Origin: Lachnospiraceae bacterium UBA7179
Lineage (GTDB): Bacteria > Bacillota > Clostridia > Lachnospirales > Lachnospiraceae
Assembly (NCBI GenBank): GCA_002491195.1
Contig: DKVL01000079.1
Coordinates: 1 to 45,335 of the forward strand
Length of the DNA: 45,335 nucleotides
Direction: 5' to 3'
The notes beneath the pieces are model-generated. The model was not told the DNA's origin. It did no database searches and saw only the letters and a list, made by a program, of their open reading frames with translations. Position numbers and translations under genes: made by a program. Shown piece after piece: positions 25,418 through 33,705 of the stretch (its first letter is position 1; each line of letters starts with the position of its first letter).

Positions 25418-26941
25418 ATGGCGAAAGTGATTATGGTACAGGGAACGATGTCCGGTGCTGGAAAGAGCCTGCTTGTGGCGGGACTTTGCAGGATCATGAA
25501 GCAGGACGGATACCGTGTGGCGCCGTTTAAGTCGCAGAATATGGCGCTTAATTCCTTTGTCACAGAGGAGGGACTGGAGATGGGACGGGCGCAGGTCATG
25601 CAGGCGGAAGCGGCAGGAATCAAGCCGCTTGTCTGCATGAATCCAATCCTGTTAAAGCCGACGGACCATGTCGGTTCCCAGGTGATCGTGAACGGCGAAG
25701 TGCTTGGGAATATGAGTGCAAGGGACTATTTTGCATACAAAAAGGAACTGATGCCAGACATCCAAAAGGCATTTTACAAGTTGGAAAAATTGGCGGACAT
25801 CATCGTTATTGAGGGTGCGGGAAGTCCGGCAGAGATTAATTTACGCGGGAATGACATTGTCAATATGGGAATGGCAGAAATGGTTGATGCGCCGGTGATC
25901 CTGGTCGGCGATATTGATAGAGGCGGTGTGTTCGCACAGCTTTTGGGTACTCTGATGCTGCTTTCCGATACGGAAAAGCAACGGGTGAAAGGCCTGGTCA
26001 TCAACAAATTCCGGGGAGATTCGTCCCTGCTGGATTCTGGTATCGAGATGCTGGAGGAGCGAGGGGGGATTCCGGTTATTGGCGTGATTCCTTATATGGA
26101 TATCGCGCTGGAGGACGAGGACAGTCTGACACAGCGTTTTGAGAATCAGAGCAGGTCTTGCGGTGACAGGATTGAGATTGCAGTGGTCTGCTATCCGAGA
26201 ATCTCGAATTTTACAGATTTCAATGTGTTTGAGCAGATACCGGAGGTGGTGGTGCGCTATGTGGATTCACCAGAAAAATTAGGAGATCCAGATATTATTT
26301 TTCTGCCTGGAAGTAAGAATACGATGGGAGATTTATTGTGGATGCGGCAGAATGGGCTGGCGGACGCGGTGCAGAAACGGGCAGAGTCTATACCGGTCTG
26401 CGGCATCTGCGGCGGTTTTCAGATGCTGGGAGAGCAGCTCTTAGATCCGCAGGGGATGGAGGCGGGCGGTGAAATGCGGGGACTGGGGCTTCTTCCAGTC
26501 ACAACGCAGTTGCAAAAGGATAAGGTGCGGCGCCAGGTGAACGGCAGATTGAATACGTTGGAGGGTGTTTTCTCCGCGCTTTCCGGAATGGAATACACAG
26601 GGTATGAGATTCATATGGGACACACGATCACAACAGAAGAGACAAAAAACGGCAGGAAGATATCGGAAGAGCAGGAAACGTGCAGGAAAGCAATGTTCTC
26701 GGGAGCAGCTTCGAATGTATATGGAACCTATATTCATGGAATTTTTGACAGAGGGGAAGTGGCTTTGGCACTTGTAAATGCCTTGGCAGCGAAAAAAGGA
26801 ATCCATCTGGAAAACAGTGTGCTGGAAGATTACCAAAGTTTTAAGGATAAGCAGTATGACAAGCTGGCAGACACGCTTCGGACGTATCTGGATATGGAGA
26901 AGATTTACGGAATGTTGCGGGAATCGTGTGTGGGAGAATGA
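25418..26941 (+). CDS. cbiP: Adenosylcobyric acid synthase
   Basis: CbiP/CobQ amidates side chains b, d, e and g of adenosylcobyrinate a,c-diamide using glutamine and ATP. The P-loop GTMSGAGKS (9-17), GIKPLVCMNPILLKP, the DIDRGGVFAQ strand, and the class I amidotransferase Cys in CGICGGF (C331) with the His of YIHGIFD (H440) are present; the length of 507 residues is typical. GGTGGAGGGA lies before the ATG. It follows the ABC genes by about 50 bases and starts the late-assembly part of the locus. Confidence 0.95.
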   Translation: MAKVIMVQGTMSGAGKSLLVAGLCRIMKQDGYRVAPFKSQNMALNSFVTEEGLEMGRAQVMQAEAAGIKPLVCMNPILLKPTDHVGSQVIVNGEVLGNMSARDYFAYKKELMPDIQKAFYKLEKLADIIVIEGAGSPAEINLRGNDIVNMGMAEMVDAPVILVGDIDRGGVFAQLLGTLMLLSDTEKQRVKGLVINKFRGDSSLLDSGIEMLEERGGIPVIGVIPYMDIALEDEDSLTQRFENQSRSCGDRIEIAVVCYPRISNFTDFNVFEQIPEVVVRYVDSPEKLGDPDIIFLPGSKNTMGDLLWMRQNGLADAVQKRAESIPVCGICGGFQMLGEQLLDPQGMEAGGEMRGLGLLPVTTQLQKDKVRRQVNGRLNTLEGVFSALSGMEYTGYEIHMGHTITTEETKNGRKISEEQETCRKAMFSGAASNVYGTYIHGIFDRGEVALALVNALAAKKGIHLENSVLEDYQSFKDKQYDKLADTLRTYLDMEKIYGMLRESCVGE

Positions 26942-27011
26942 CGCGGCGCAGGCCGCAGAGGAATCATGGACAGATTGCAGACGGATTGGATCAGAATGGA
27001 CAGGTGGAAAT

Positions 27012-28091
27012 ATGGCAGGGAAACATACGACGAAAGAATTGAAAAAGTTGAAAATTGATGCCCCGGACGAGAAGATCCGCAAAAAGGTATTGGCAAATTG
27101 GGATCATGTGGCAAAACCGCTTGACGGTATGGGAAGATTTGAGTCTTTGACAGCACAGATCGGCGCAATTCTCGGAACGGATACGATCGAGATCAGCGGC
27201 AATCAAAAGGCAGTGATCATCATGTGTGCGGACAATGGGATTGTGGAGGAGGGAGTTAGTCAGTCTGGTCAGGAGGTCACGCTGGCAGTTGTAAAAAACA
27301 TGGCAAAAAAGCAGTCTTCTGTGGGCAAAATGGCAGCAAAAATCGGTGCGGATACGATACCAGTTGACATTGGTGTCAGTCTTCAGGGAAAAATACAGGG
27401 AGTGCTTGACAGGAAGATCCGCTGTGGGACCAGAAATTTTAGGAAAGAACCTGCCATGACGCAGGAGGAATCGGTCAGGGCGATTTTTACGGGTATAGAA
27501 ATGGTAAAAGACTGCAGACAGAAAGGATATCGCATTCTTGCGACCGGTGAGATGGGCATCGGAAATACGACGACGAGCAGCGCAGTTGCGGCGGCGTTGT
27601 TAGACTGTGATGTGGCGGAGGTCACAGGAAGAGGGGCTGGGCTTAGCGACGAAAAGTTGATACAGAAACAGCGGATCATCGCGGAGGCTGTCGAGAAGTA
27701 TCAACTTCGCAGCGCAGAGCCAATGCAGGTGCTCTGTACGGTTGGAGGGCTTGACATCGCGGGGCTTGCAGGCGTCTGTATTGGTGGCGCGCTCTTTCAT
27801 ATACCGATTGTGCTGGATGGCGTGATCAGCATGGTCGCGGCACTTGCTGCCGAACGGATTATGCCGGGGACGAAATCCTATCTGATTCCATCTCACAGAG
27901 GAAAGGAGCCGGCTGTGGAAAAACTGATGACCGTGTTGGAACTGGAACCGGTCATAGATGCATCGATGGCGTTGGGAGAAGGAACCGGGGCGGTTATGAT
28001 GATGGCACTTTTGGATATGGCACTTTGTATTTATAATAATAGGACGACTTTTTCAGACATTGCGATCGCACAGTATGAACGTTTTGTATGA
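27012..28091 (+). CDS. cobT: Nicotinate-nucleotide--dimethylbenzimidazole phosphoribosyltransferase
   Basis: CobT makes alpha-ribazole phosphate from a lower-ligand base and nicotinate mononucleotide. ATG 27012 (359 residues) is chosen because AGGTGG lies just upstream and the protein then begins at the normal family N-terminus; the frame is open farther up only inside cbiP. Key motifs: KPLDGMGRFE, MCADNGIVEEGVSQS, TGEMGIGNTTTSSA (179-191) and the catalytic Glu of LGEGTGA (E323). The 3' end overlaps a possible upstream start of cobU by 4 bases. Confidence 0.95.
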   Translation: MAGKHTTKELKKLKIDAPDEKIRKKVLANWDHVAKPLDGMGRFESLTAQIGAILGTDTIEISGNQKAVIIMCADNGIVEEGVSQSGQEVTLAVVKNMAKKQSSVGKMAAKIGADTIPVDIGVSLQGKIQGVLDRKIRCGTRNFRKEPAMTQEESVRAIFTGIEMVKDCRQKGYRILATGEMGIGNTTTSSAVAAALLDCDVAEVTGRGAGLSDEKLIQKQRIIAEAVEKYQLRSAEPMQVLCTVGGLDIAGLAGVCIGGALFHIPIVLDGVISMVAALAAERIMPGTKSYLIPSHRGKEPAVEKLMTVLELEPVIDASMALGEGTGAVMMMALLDMALCIYNNRTTFSDIAIAQYERFV

Positions 28092-28132
28092 AAAAATTGA
28101 TTTTCACTGCTAAAAGGAGAAAAGAATATCAA

Positions 28133-28714
28133 ATGATGATGTTGATTGTAGGGGGAAGCGGGAGCGGAAAATCTTCGTATGCAGAGGAGTGTGTGGATTT
28201 TCTTTCGCAGAGGAACGAATCAGAGAAAAAAGCAGAGGATCAGAAATATTATTTAGCGACAATGCAGGTTTTGGATGGGGATGCAGAAGCACAGAGAAAG
28301 GTTGAACGGCACAGGAGGCTCCGGCATAACAAGGGGTATATCACGATTGAACAGCCAACAGATCTGCATTGTGCTGTTGAAAAAATGAATCTTACAGGGA
28401 GATCAGGTATGCGGACGGCATTGCTGGAATGTGTCTCAAACCTGACGGCAAATGAGATGTTTTCCGGGGAAAAACCGCAATTGGCAGAGCAGGTGAGTGC
28501 AAAGGTGATCAGAGATATTGAGCAGCTAAGGCAAAGTGTAACACATCTGGTTGTGGTGAGCAACAATGTATTTGAGGATGGAATTGCCTATGATGAGACA
28601 ACAATGGAGTACATTCGGGCAATGGGAATCATCAATCAAAGACTTGCTGCTATGGCAGACCGTGTTGTTGAAGTCGTGGCAGGCCTTCCGGTGTTGTTTC
28701 AGAAAGGTGATTGA
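28133..28714 (+). CDS. cobU: Adenosylcobinamide kinase / adenosylcobinamide-phosphate guanylyltransferase
   Basis: The P-loop GGSGSGKS (7-14), the HRRLR segment carrying the guanylylated His, and the C-terminal VVSNNVFEDGIAY...INQRLA region match CobU, which phosphorylates adenosylcobinamide and transfers GMP to it. Start: ATG 28133 gives the normal N-terminus (MMMLIVGG) and is preceded by AAAGGAG at 28113-28119; ATG 28088, which overlaps the cobT stop as ATGA, would add 15 residues and cannot be excluded. The usual GxGIVP motif reads EDGIAY here, a mild divergence. Confidence 0.9.
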   Translation: MMMLIVGGSGSGKSSYAEECVDFLSQRNESEKKAEDQKYYLATMQVLDGDAEAQRKVERHRRLRHNKGYITIEQPTDLHCAVEKMNLTGRSGMRTALLECVSNLTANEMFSGEKPQLAEQVSAKVIRDIEQLRQSVTHLVVVSNNVFEDGIAYDETTMEYIRAMGIINQRLAAMADRVVEVVAGLPVLFQKGD

Positions 28715-28715
28715 T

Positions 28716-29498
28716 ATGCGGATGGTGAAGGCTTTTGTTCGCTCTTTTGTGATAGCGGTCTCCATGTATTCCAGGATTCCGGTTCCGCAGTTTATATGGA
28801 AGGAAGAGGATATGAGATATGTCTTTTGCTTTTTTCCGTGGATTGGAGCAGTGACTGGTGGCTGCATTTATATTTGGAATATGTTCTGTGGATTTTTTCA
28901 GATAGGCACGCTTGGCCGTACCGCAATGAGCATGGTGATCCCGCTGTTGGTGACCGGTGGCATTCATGTTGACGGGTTTATGGACACGATGGACGCACTA
29001 CATTCCTATCAGACAAGGGAGCGAAAACTCGAAATCCTGAAAGATTCCCATATCGGCGCGTTCTCCGTCATGATGCTTGCTGCATATGGACTGATTTGGA
29101 TAGGCGCATTTTCGGAGATTGGGAACGCGGTGTCGTTAAAGCTTGTATGCGGTGGATTTTTTCTGTCGCGTTGTCTGTGCGGAATCAGCGCAGTCTCGTT
29201 TCCGTTGGCGAAAAAAGAAGGACTGCTTTATCTGTTTGCAGACAGCTCCCATAGAAGGATCGTAAAGGGTTCCTTGTATCTGCAAGGTGTTGGCTGCATT
29301 GGATGGATGCTTTTCTGGTCGCCGGTTAGGGGAGCGATTGTGACAGTGATGTCATTTTTGGCGCTTGCTTATTACGATCACCGCAGCAGGAAAGAGTTTG
29401 GCGGTGTTACAGGAGATACGGCGGGGTGTTTTGTGTTGATGTGCGAATTGTGTATGCTCGTTGCAGCGGCGGGTGTGGATCTTGTATTTGGAAAGTAA
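28716..29498 (+). CDS. cobS: Adenosylcobinamide-GDP ribazoletransferase (cobalamin synthase)
   Basis: CobS joins adenosylcobinamide-GDP with alpha-ribazole at the membrane. ATG 28716 (260 residues) starts 1 base after the cobU stop, with AAAGGTGA upstream; the longer frame only overlaps cobU. The family motif GGIHVDGFMDTMDAL (about 77-91) carries the Asp residues that bind Mg2+, and five to six hydrophobic segments follow. The stop codon lies inside a TAAGGAACTG repeat end (29496-29505). Confidence 0.93.
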   Translation: MRMVKAFVRSFVIAVSMYSRIPVPQFIWKEEDMRYVFCFFPWIGAVTGGCIYIWNMFCGFFQIGTLGRTAMSMVIPLLVTGGIHVDGFMDTMDALHSYQTRERKLEILKDSHIGAFSVMMLAAYGLIWIGAFSEIGNAVSLKLVCGGFFLSRCLCGISAVSFPLAKKEGLLYLFADSSHRRIVKGSLYLQGVGCIGWMLFWSPVRGAIVTVMSFLALAYYDHRSRKEFGGVTGDTAGCFVLMCELCMLVAAAGVDLVFGK

Positions 29499-29554
29499 GG
29501 AACTGGTGAGGAATGTCTTTGAAGGTGCGTCTGGACAATGGCTGGATTGCAGGA

Positions 29555-29650
29555 GAGAGGAAATAACACAAGAGGTATTGAAATGTGCTTATCGATCATG
29601 CATGGTAATTGATGAAGATGAGAGGAAATAGCACAAGAGGTATTGAAATG
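29555..29650 (+). repeat. 31 bp direct repeat of a ribosome-binding/start region
   Basis: Bases 29555-29585 and 29620-29650 are the same except for one A/G change, 65 bases apart. Each unit includes AGAGGT and ends in ATG; only the second ATG opens the following gene. The first leads into a short frame that soon stops. The unit duplicates the translation start of the cobU-like gene. Confidence 0.8.
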
Positions 29651-30052
29651 AGATTGATCATAGGCGGATATGCACAGGGAAAATTGGATTATGTGTGTTC
29701 GAAGTATCATGTGCAAAAAGATATGGTATGGGATGGCGTGATACCGAATGACGCGGATGGTATCATCGATGCAGACAGCACAATTGTTGTCGATCATTTT
29801 CATCGCTGGGTAAAAAAATGTATGGAAGATGGCGCCTGTCCAGAGGATGAGATCATGGTCTTTTGGGAACGGTGTAAGAATGAAAATAGGGATTGTATTA
29901 TCATCAGTGACGAAATTGGAAATGGAATCGTTCCAATGGATGCATTTGAGCGGGAATACAGGGAGCGCCTGGGACGGATTCTGATACAGCTTGCGGACAA
30001 GGCGGAGGAGGTAGAGCGTGTCCTATGTGGAATCGGGCAGAAACTCAAGTGA
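29648..30052 (+). CDS. Short CobU-like protein (degenerate P-loop)
   Basis: The 134-residue protein resembles a shortened CobU. It starts MRLIIGGYAQGKLDY, where a CobU P-loop would be (GG..SGKS), here without the Ser/Thr after Lys. It ends with SDEIGNGIVPMDAFEREYRERLGR and an AEEVERVLCGIG tail, a better match to the CobU C-terminal signature than the full-length gene upstream. The middle part with the guanylylated His is short or missing. ATG 29648 is chosen because of the AGAGGT site. It may be a partial enzyme or an accessory protein, paired with cobU; the assignment of a catalytic role is uncertain. It overlaps cobC by 28 bases. Confidence 0.75.
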   Translation: MRLIIGGYAQGKLDYVCSKYHVQKDMVWDGVIPNDADGIIDADSTIVVDHFHRWVKKCMEDGACPEDEIMVFWERCKNENRDCIIISDEIGNGIVPMDAFEREYRERLGRILIQLADKAEEVERVLCGIGQKLK

Positions 30053-30729
30053 CACTGGTGCTGGTCCGGCATGGGGCGACGTCCGCGAACAGGGAGCATC
30101 GGTATCTTGGAAGAACGGACGAGTCCCTCTCAAAAGAGGGAATTATGACATTGATGTCATATAAGCAGCAGAAAAAATATCCCGATGTGGATTACTTGTT
30201 TACCAGTCCGATGAGGCGGTGTCTGGAAACAGCAGCGATCCTTTATCCGAATCTGTGTCCTGTCATGATTCCGGAGTGGACGGAGATGGATTTTGGGGAA
30301 TTTGAGTACAAAAATTATGAGGAATTAAACGGTGATGCACGGTATCAGGCATGGATTGACAGCGGAGGCATGATTGCTTTTCCAGGCGGGGAGAGCAGAG
30401 AAGAGTTCATTCAGCGGTGTGAGCGCGGATTTGCCAGAATGTATGGGGAACTGCACAGGGCGGCAGAGTTCTGCCAGAAGAGAGCGGTTCATGCAGGAAT
30501 CATTGTGCATGGCGGAACGATTATGGCGCTTATGAGTTCGCATGACTGTGCGCAGAGTGGTGGTTTGTGCGGTGATGCCCTTCGACAAAAAGATTATTTC
30601 GACTATCAGGTTGCAAATGGCAGGGGATATCTATGCCGCATGGAGATAAAAAACGATGATGAAAGCTGCGCACAGACAAATGACAGACAAATGAAACAAA
30701 TATGGATAAGGGAAATCAAAAAATTATGA
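30025..30729 (+). CDS. cobC: Histidine phosphatase, probable alpha-ribazole phosphatase
   Basis: The phosphoglycerate-mutase-type motif LVRHGATSAN (R15, H16), SPMRRCLETA, the EMDFGEFE acid motif and IIVHGGT (second His) place it in the histidine phosphatase family. In a cobalamin locus the likely substrate is alpha-ribazole 5'-phosphate or cobalamin 5'-phosphate (CobC). GGAGGAGG at 30003-30010 supports ATG 30025; a GTG at 30049 overlapping the previous stop is an alternative. The 3' end overlaps cbiB. Confidence 0.85.
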   Translation: MWNRAETQVTLVLVRHGATSANREHRYLGRTDESLSKEGIMTLMSYKQQKKYPDVDYLFTSPMRRCLETAAILYPNLCPVMIPEWTEMDFGEFEYKNYEELNGDARYQAWIDSGGMIAFPGGESREEFIQRCERGFARMYGELHRAAEFCQKRAVHAGIIVHGGTIMALMSSHDCAQSGGLCGDALRQKDYFDYQVANGRGYLCRMEIKNDDESCAQTNDRQMKQIWIREIKKL

Positions 30730-31784
30730 GGTCGAGTATTCTGTTAGAGTGCATAAAGGATATTTTTTTATACCACATAACTGCATTTTTTCTGGGTTTT
30801 CTGTTAGATCTGGTATTGGGTGATCCGTACTGTCTCCCGCATCCTATACGATTGATTGGCAAGTTGATTACAACAGTGGAAATGCGATTGCGAAACAAGG
30901 GAAAAAAGGATAAAAACAAGAGAAAAGACAGGGGGCAAAGTGCGGCAGAACTGCATCAGGGAAAGTGTCTTGTTGTTATGATCCTGTGCAGCACGGTGGC
31001 AGTAGCATCGATTCTTTTGCGATCAGCTTACTGGCTGAACCCATATGCAGGCATCGCGCTGGAAACGGTTATGACATATCAGATCCTTGCGGTAAAATGC
31101 TTAAAAGTTGAGAGTATGAAGGTTTATTATGCTTTGAAAAATGCGGATTTGGAGCAGGCAAGAACTGCTGTCTCGATGATTGTGGGCAGGGACACGGCGT
31201 GTCTGGATGCGGAGGGCATTGCAAAGGCGGCGATTGAGACAGTGGCTGAGAATACATCTGACGGTGTGATCGCACCGATGCTCTATCTGGCAGTCGGCGG
31301 TCCGATACTCGGTTTTTTCTACAAGGCGGTGAACACGATGGATTCCATGGTTGGCTACAAGAATGACAGGTATCTGTACTTTGGGAGGGCGGCAGCAAAA
31401 CTCGATGACATGGTAAATTTTATTCCGTCAAGGATCAGTGCTTTTCTGATGATTGTGGCAGCTTTTGTATTGGGGATGACAAATAAGTATTTCTCGGGAA
31501 CGGGAGCGTTGAAGATCTATCAACGTGACCGCAGAAAGCATGCAAGTCCAAACTCTGCGCAGACCGAATCGGTGTGTGCCGGTGCGCTTGGGATCAGGCT
31601 TGCAGGGGACGCCAGTTATTTTGGAAAAATCGTGAAAAAGCCACACATCGGGGATGCAATGCGCGAGGTGGAGTGCGAGGATATCAAGCGTGTCAATCAG
31701 CTGATGTACGTGACAGCGTGGATGTGTGAACTGGTGTGTTTGATCGTTTTCTTATTGCTGTTAAGTGTTTTTGAGTGTATTTAA
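30726..31784 (+). CDS. cbiB: Adenosylcobinamide-phosphate synthase
   Basis: CbiB attaches aminopropanol (or its phosphate) to adenosylcobyric acid at the membrane. LGFLLDLVLGDPYCLPHPIR at the N-terminus, ENTSDGVIAPMLY and MVGYKNDRY...AAKLDDMVNFIPSR are its conserved blocks, with several hydrophobic segments. I prefer ATG 30726, overlapping the cobC stop as ATGA (352 residues); ATG 30702 would add 8. A lysine-rich charged loop (about 57-72) is longer than in many homologues. Confidence 0.92.
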   Translation: MRSSILLECIKDIFLYHITAFFLGFLLDLVLGDPYCLPHPIRLIGKLITTVEMRLRNKGKKDKNKRKDRGQSAAELHQGKCLVVMILCSTVAVASILLRSAYWLNPYAGIALETVMTYQILAVKCLKVESMKVYYALKNADLEQARTAVSMIVGRDTACLDAEGIAKAAIETVAENTSDGVIAPMLYLAVGGPILGFFYKAVNTMDSMVGYKNDRYLYFGRAAAKLDDMVNFIPSRISAFLMIVAAFVLGMTNKYFSGTGALKIYQRDRRKHASPNSAQTESVCAGALGIRLAGDASYFGKIVKKPHIGDAMREVECEDIKRVNQLMYVTAWMCELVCLIVFLLLLSVFECI

Positions 31785-31843
31785 TCATTGGGAAATTCAG
31801 AAGATACTGTATAGAACTTATGGGTTATGATTTTCGGATATAA

Positions 31844-31898
31844 GGAACTGTGCAGAAATAGACAAGTCAAGATGTATCGGTTATTTTTGAACAGTTCC
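31844..31898. repeat. Short foldback element between cbiB and cobD
   Basis: GGAACTGT (31844-31851) and ACAGTTCC (31891-31898) are inverted termini, with weaker pairing continuing inward (CAGAAATA against TATTTTTG). It ends 2 bases before the AGGAGGG of cobD, so it could shape the leader of that gene. Confidence 0.6.
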
Positions 31899-31917
31899 AA
31901 AGGAGGGATGTTGTGTC

Positions 31918-32988
31918 ATGGGGATTCATGGCGGTGATGTGTACAGGAATCGTGTGGATCTGGATTTTTCAATCAATGTAAATCCGCTGGGAGTGCCCGG
32001 GGAAGTGAAAGCGGCGCTGCGCGATGCGGTAGAACTGTGCGGCAGATATCCGGATCCGAAATCAGACCGATTAAAGTGTGCAGTCAGTGACCTCCTGGCA
32101 GTGCCAGAAGAAAAATTGCTTTTCGGCAACGGCGCGTCGGAGCTTTTCATGGCGGTCGTTCATGCCATTCGACCGAAAAAGACAGTGATACCAGTACCGT
32201 CTTTTTACGGATATGAATATGCAGCGAAGGCGGCCGATTGTGAGATTGTCTATTATGAGTCAGGACAGGAAAACCATTTTGCTATAATGGATGATATTTG
32301 CGATATGCTGACAGAAGAGGTGGATTTGCTTTTTCTTGCCAATCCAAATAATCCAACAGGCATTCTGATGCACAGGGAAACAATGGGAAGTCTGCTGGAA
32401 TATTGCAGGGACAGAGGGATTTATGTGGTGTTGGACGAGTGCTTTATTGAGTTCTGCGGCAGTCCGTTTTCGATGCTTCCGGAAATACAGTCCGGGGCGT
32501 TTGACAATTTGATTCTTGTCCGGGCATTTACCAAAATCTTCTCCATTCCCGGAGTCCGCCTGGGATACCTGATCTGCAGTGATCGTCAGTTGGTTCATAG
32601 AATCAGAAAGCAGCTTCCGGAGTGGAATCTTTCCTGTTTTGCGCAAGAGGCTGGGTGTGTCTGTGCGCGTCAGGCTGATTTTATCAGGCAAACACAAAAT
32701 TATATCAGAAGAGAACGTCAATTTTTGACTGAGGGACTGCGTCAGAAAGGGTATGTTGTATTTCCTTCCATGGCAAATTTCCTGTTGGTTTATTGGGGAG
32801 AATCTGCGGAAATGCGTGGAAAAACATTGTATGGGATTTTGCTGAAAAAAGGAATTTTAATTAGGGATTGCAGCAATTTCAGGGGACTGGGAAACGGATT
32901 TTACAGGATTGCAGTTAAGACGAGGGAGGAAAACGAACGGCTGCTGCGCTGTTGTCCACAGATTGGGACATGTTTGCAAAGTCCGTAA
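31918..32988 (+). CDS. cobD: Threonine-phosphate decarboxylase
   Basis: A 356-residue PLP enzyme of fold type I, close to histidinol-phosphate aminotransferase. It opens with GIHGGDVYRN, the typical N-terminus of CobD, and has FANPNNPTG-like LANPNNPTG, DECFIEFCG and the PLP lysine K206 in AFTKIFSIPGVRLGY. In a cobalamin locus it would make (R)-1-amino-2-propanol O-phosphate for the nucleotide loop. AGGAGGG at 31901-31907 fixes the start. A HisC role cannot be excluded by sequence alone but context favours CobD. Confidence 0.88.
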   Translation: MGIHGGDVYRNRVDLDFSINVNPLGVPGEVKAALRDAVELCGRYPDPKSDRLKCAVSDLLAVPEEKLLFGNGASELFMAVVHAIRPKKTVIPVPSFYGYEYAAKAADCEIVYYESGQENHFAIMDDICDMLTEEVDLLFLANPNNPTGILMHRETMGSLLEYCRDRGIYVVLDECFIEFCGSPFSMLPEIQSGAFDNLILVRAFTKIFSIPGVRLGYLICSDRQLVHRIRKQLPEWNLSCFAQEAGCVCARQADFIRQTQNYIRRERQFLTEGLRQKGYVVFPSMANFLLVYWGESAEMRGKTLYGILLKKGILIRDCSNFRGLGNGFYRIAVKTREENERLLRCCPQIGTCLQSP

Positions 32989-33050
32989 GAAAGCGTGGCG
33001 GCCTGATGCGGACGAAAGGATTGAAAGCGGCATTGTGGAGGATTGTTGAT

Positions 33051-33704
33051 GTGAAAAAAATAGAGTATTATCTACCAAAGGAAATCGAAAAGAAGAGTTT
33101 TTCGATCATTGACGGGGAACTTTCGGAAAGAGGGATTCAATTGGCGGCGGAGGAAGAGATGGTCACGAAACGGGTGATTCACACCAGCGCGGATTTTGAC
33201 TATGCAGAGACACTTTGCTATTCAGAAAATGCAGTGGAAACCGCGAAGGCGTTGATTCGAAATGGAGCAGACATTGTGACAGACACCAATATGGCACTGG
33301 CAGGGATCAACAAAAAGGTGCTCGCGGATTTTGGGGGGAAAGCGCACTGTTTTATGGCGGATGAGGAGGTTGCGCGCCTGGCAGAACAGAGGAGTATGAC
33401 AAGGGCGGCGGTCAGCATGGAAAGAGCGGCAGAAATTGACAAGCCTGTCATTTTTGCGATTGGAAATGCGCCGACTGCACTGATCCGGCTGTATGAATTG
33501 ATGCAGGAAAGCGACTGGAAACCCGCTTTTGTGATTGGAGTTCCGGTAGGGTTTGTCAACGTGGAGGTTGCAAAGGAGCTGATATTGGAGACCGATGTCC
33601 CATACATTGTCAATGTTGGCAGGAAGGGCGGGAGCAATGTCGCTGCGGCGATCTGCAATGCGCTTTTATACGAATTACACAAGGAAGCAGGAAGAGGAAA
33701 GTAA
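33051..33704 (+). CDS. cbiC: Cobalt-precorrin-8 methylmutase
   Basis: CbiC moves the C11 methyl group to C12 to give cobyrinic acid. GTG 33051 (217 residues) is chosen because GGAGGA at 33037-33042 stands 8 bases upstream and the family N-terminus (IEYYLPKEIEKKSF) follows at once; upstream in-frame starts lie inside cobD. The catalytic His is H44 in VIHTSADFDY. The GADIVTDTNMALAGI and GNAPTALIRLYEL blocks are conserved. Confidence 0.94.
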   Translation: MKKIEYYLPKEIEKKSFSIIDGELSERGIQLAAEEEMVTKRVIHTSADFDYAETLCYSENAVETAKALIRNGADIVTDTNMALAGINKKVLADFGGKAHCFMADEEVARLAEQRSMTRAAVSMERAAEIDKPVIFAIGNAPTALIRLYELMQESDWKPAFVIGVPVGFVNVEVAKELILETDVPYIVNVGRKGGSNVAAAICNALLYELHKEAGRGK

Positions 33705-33705
33705 T

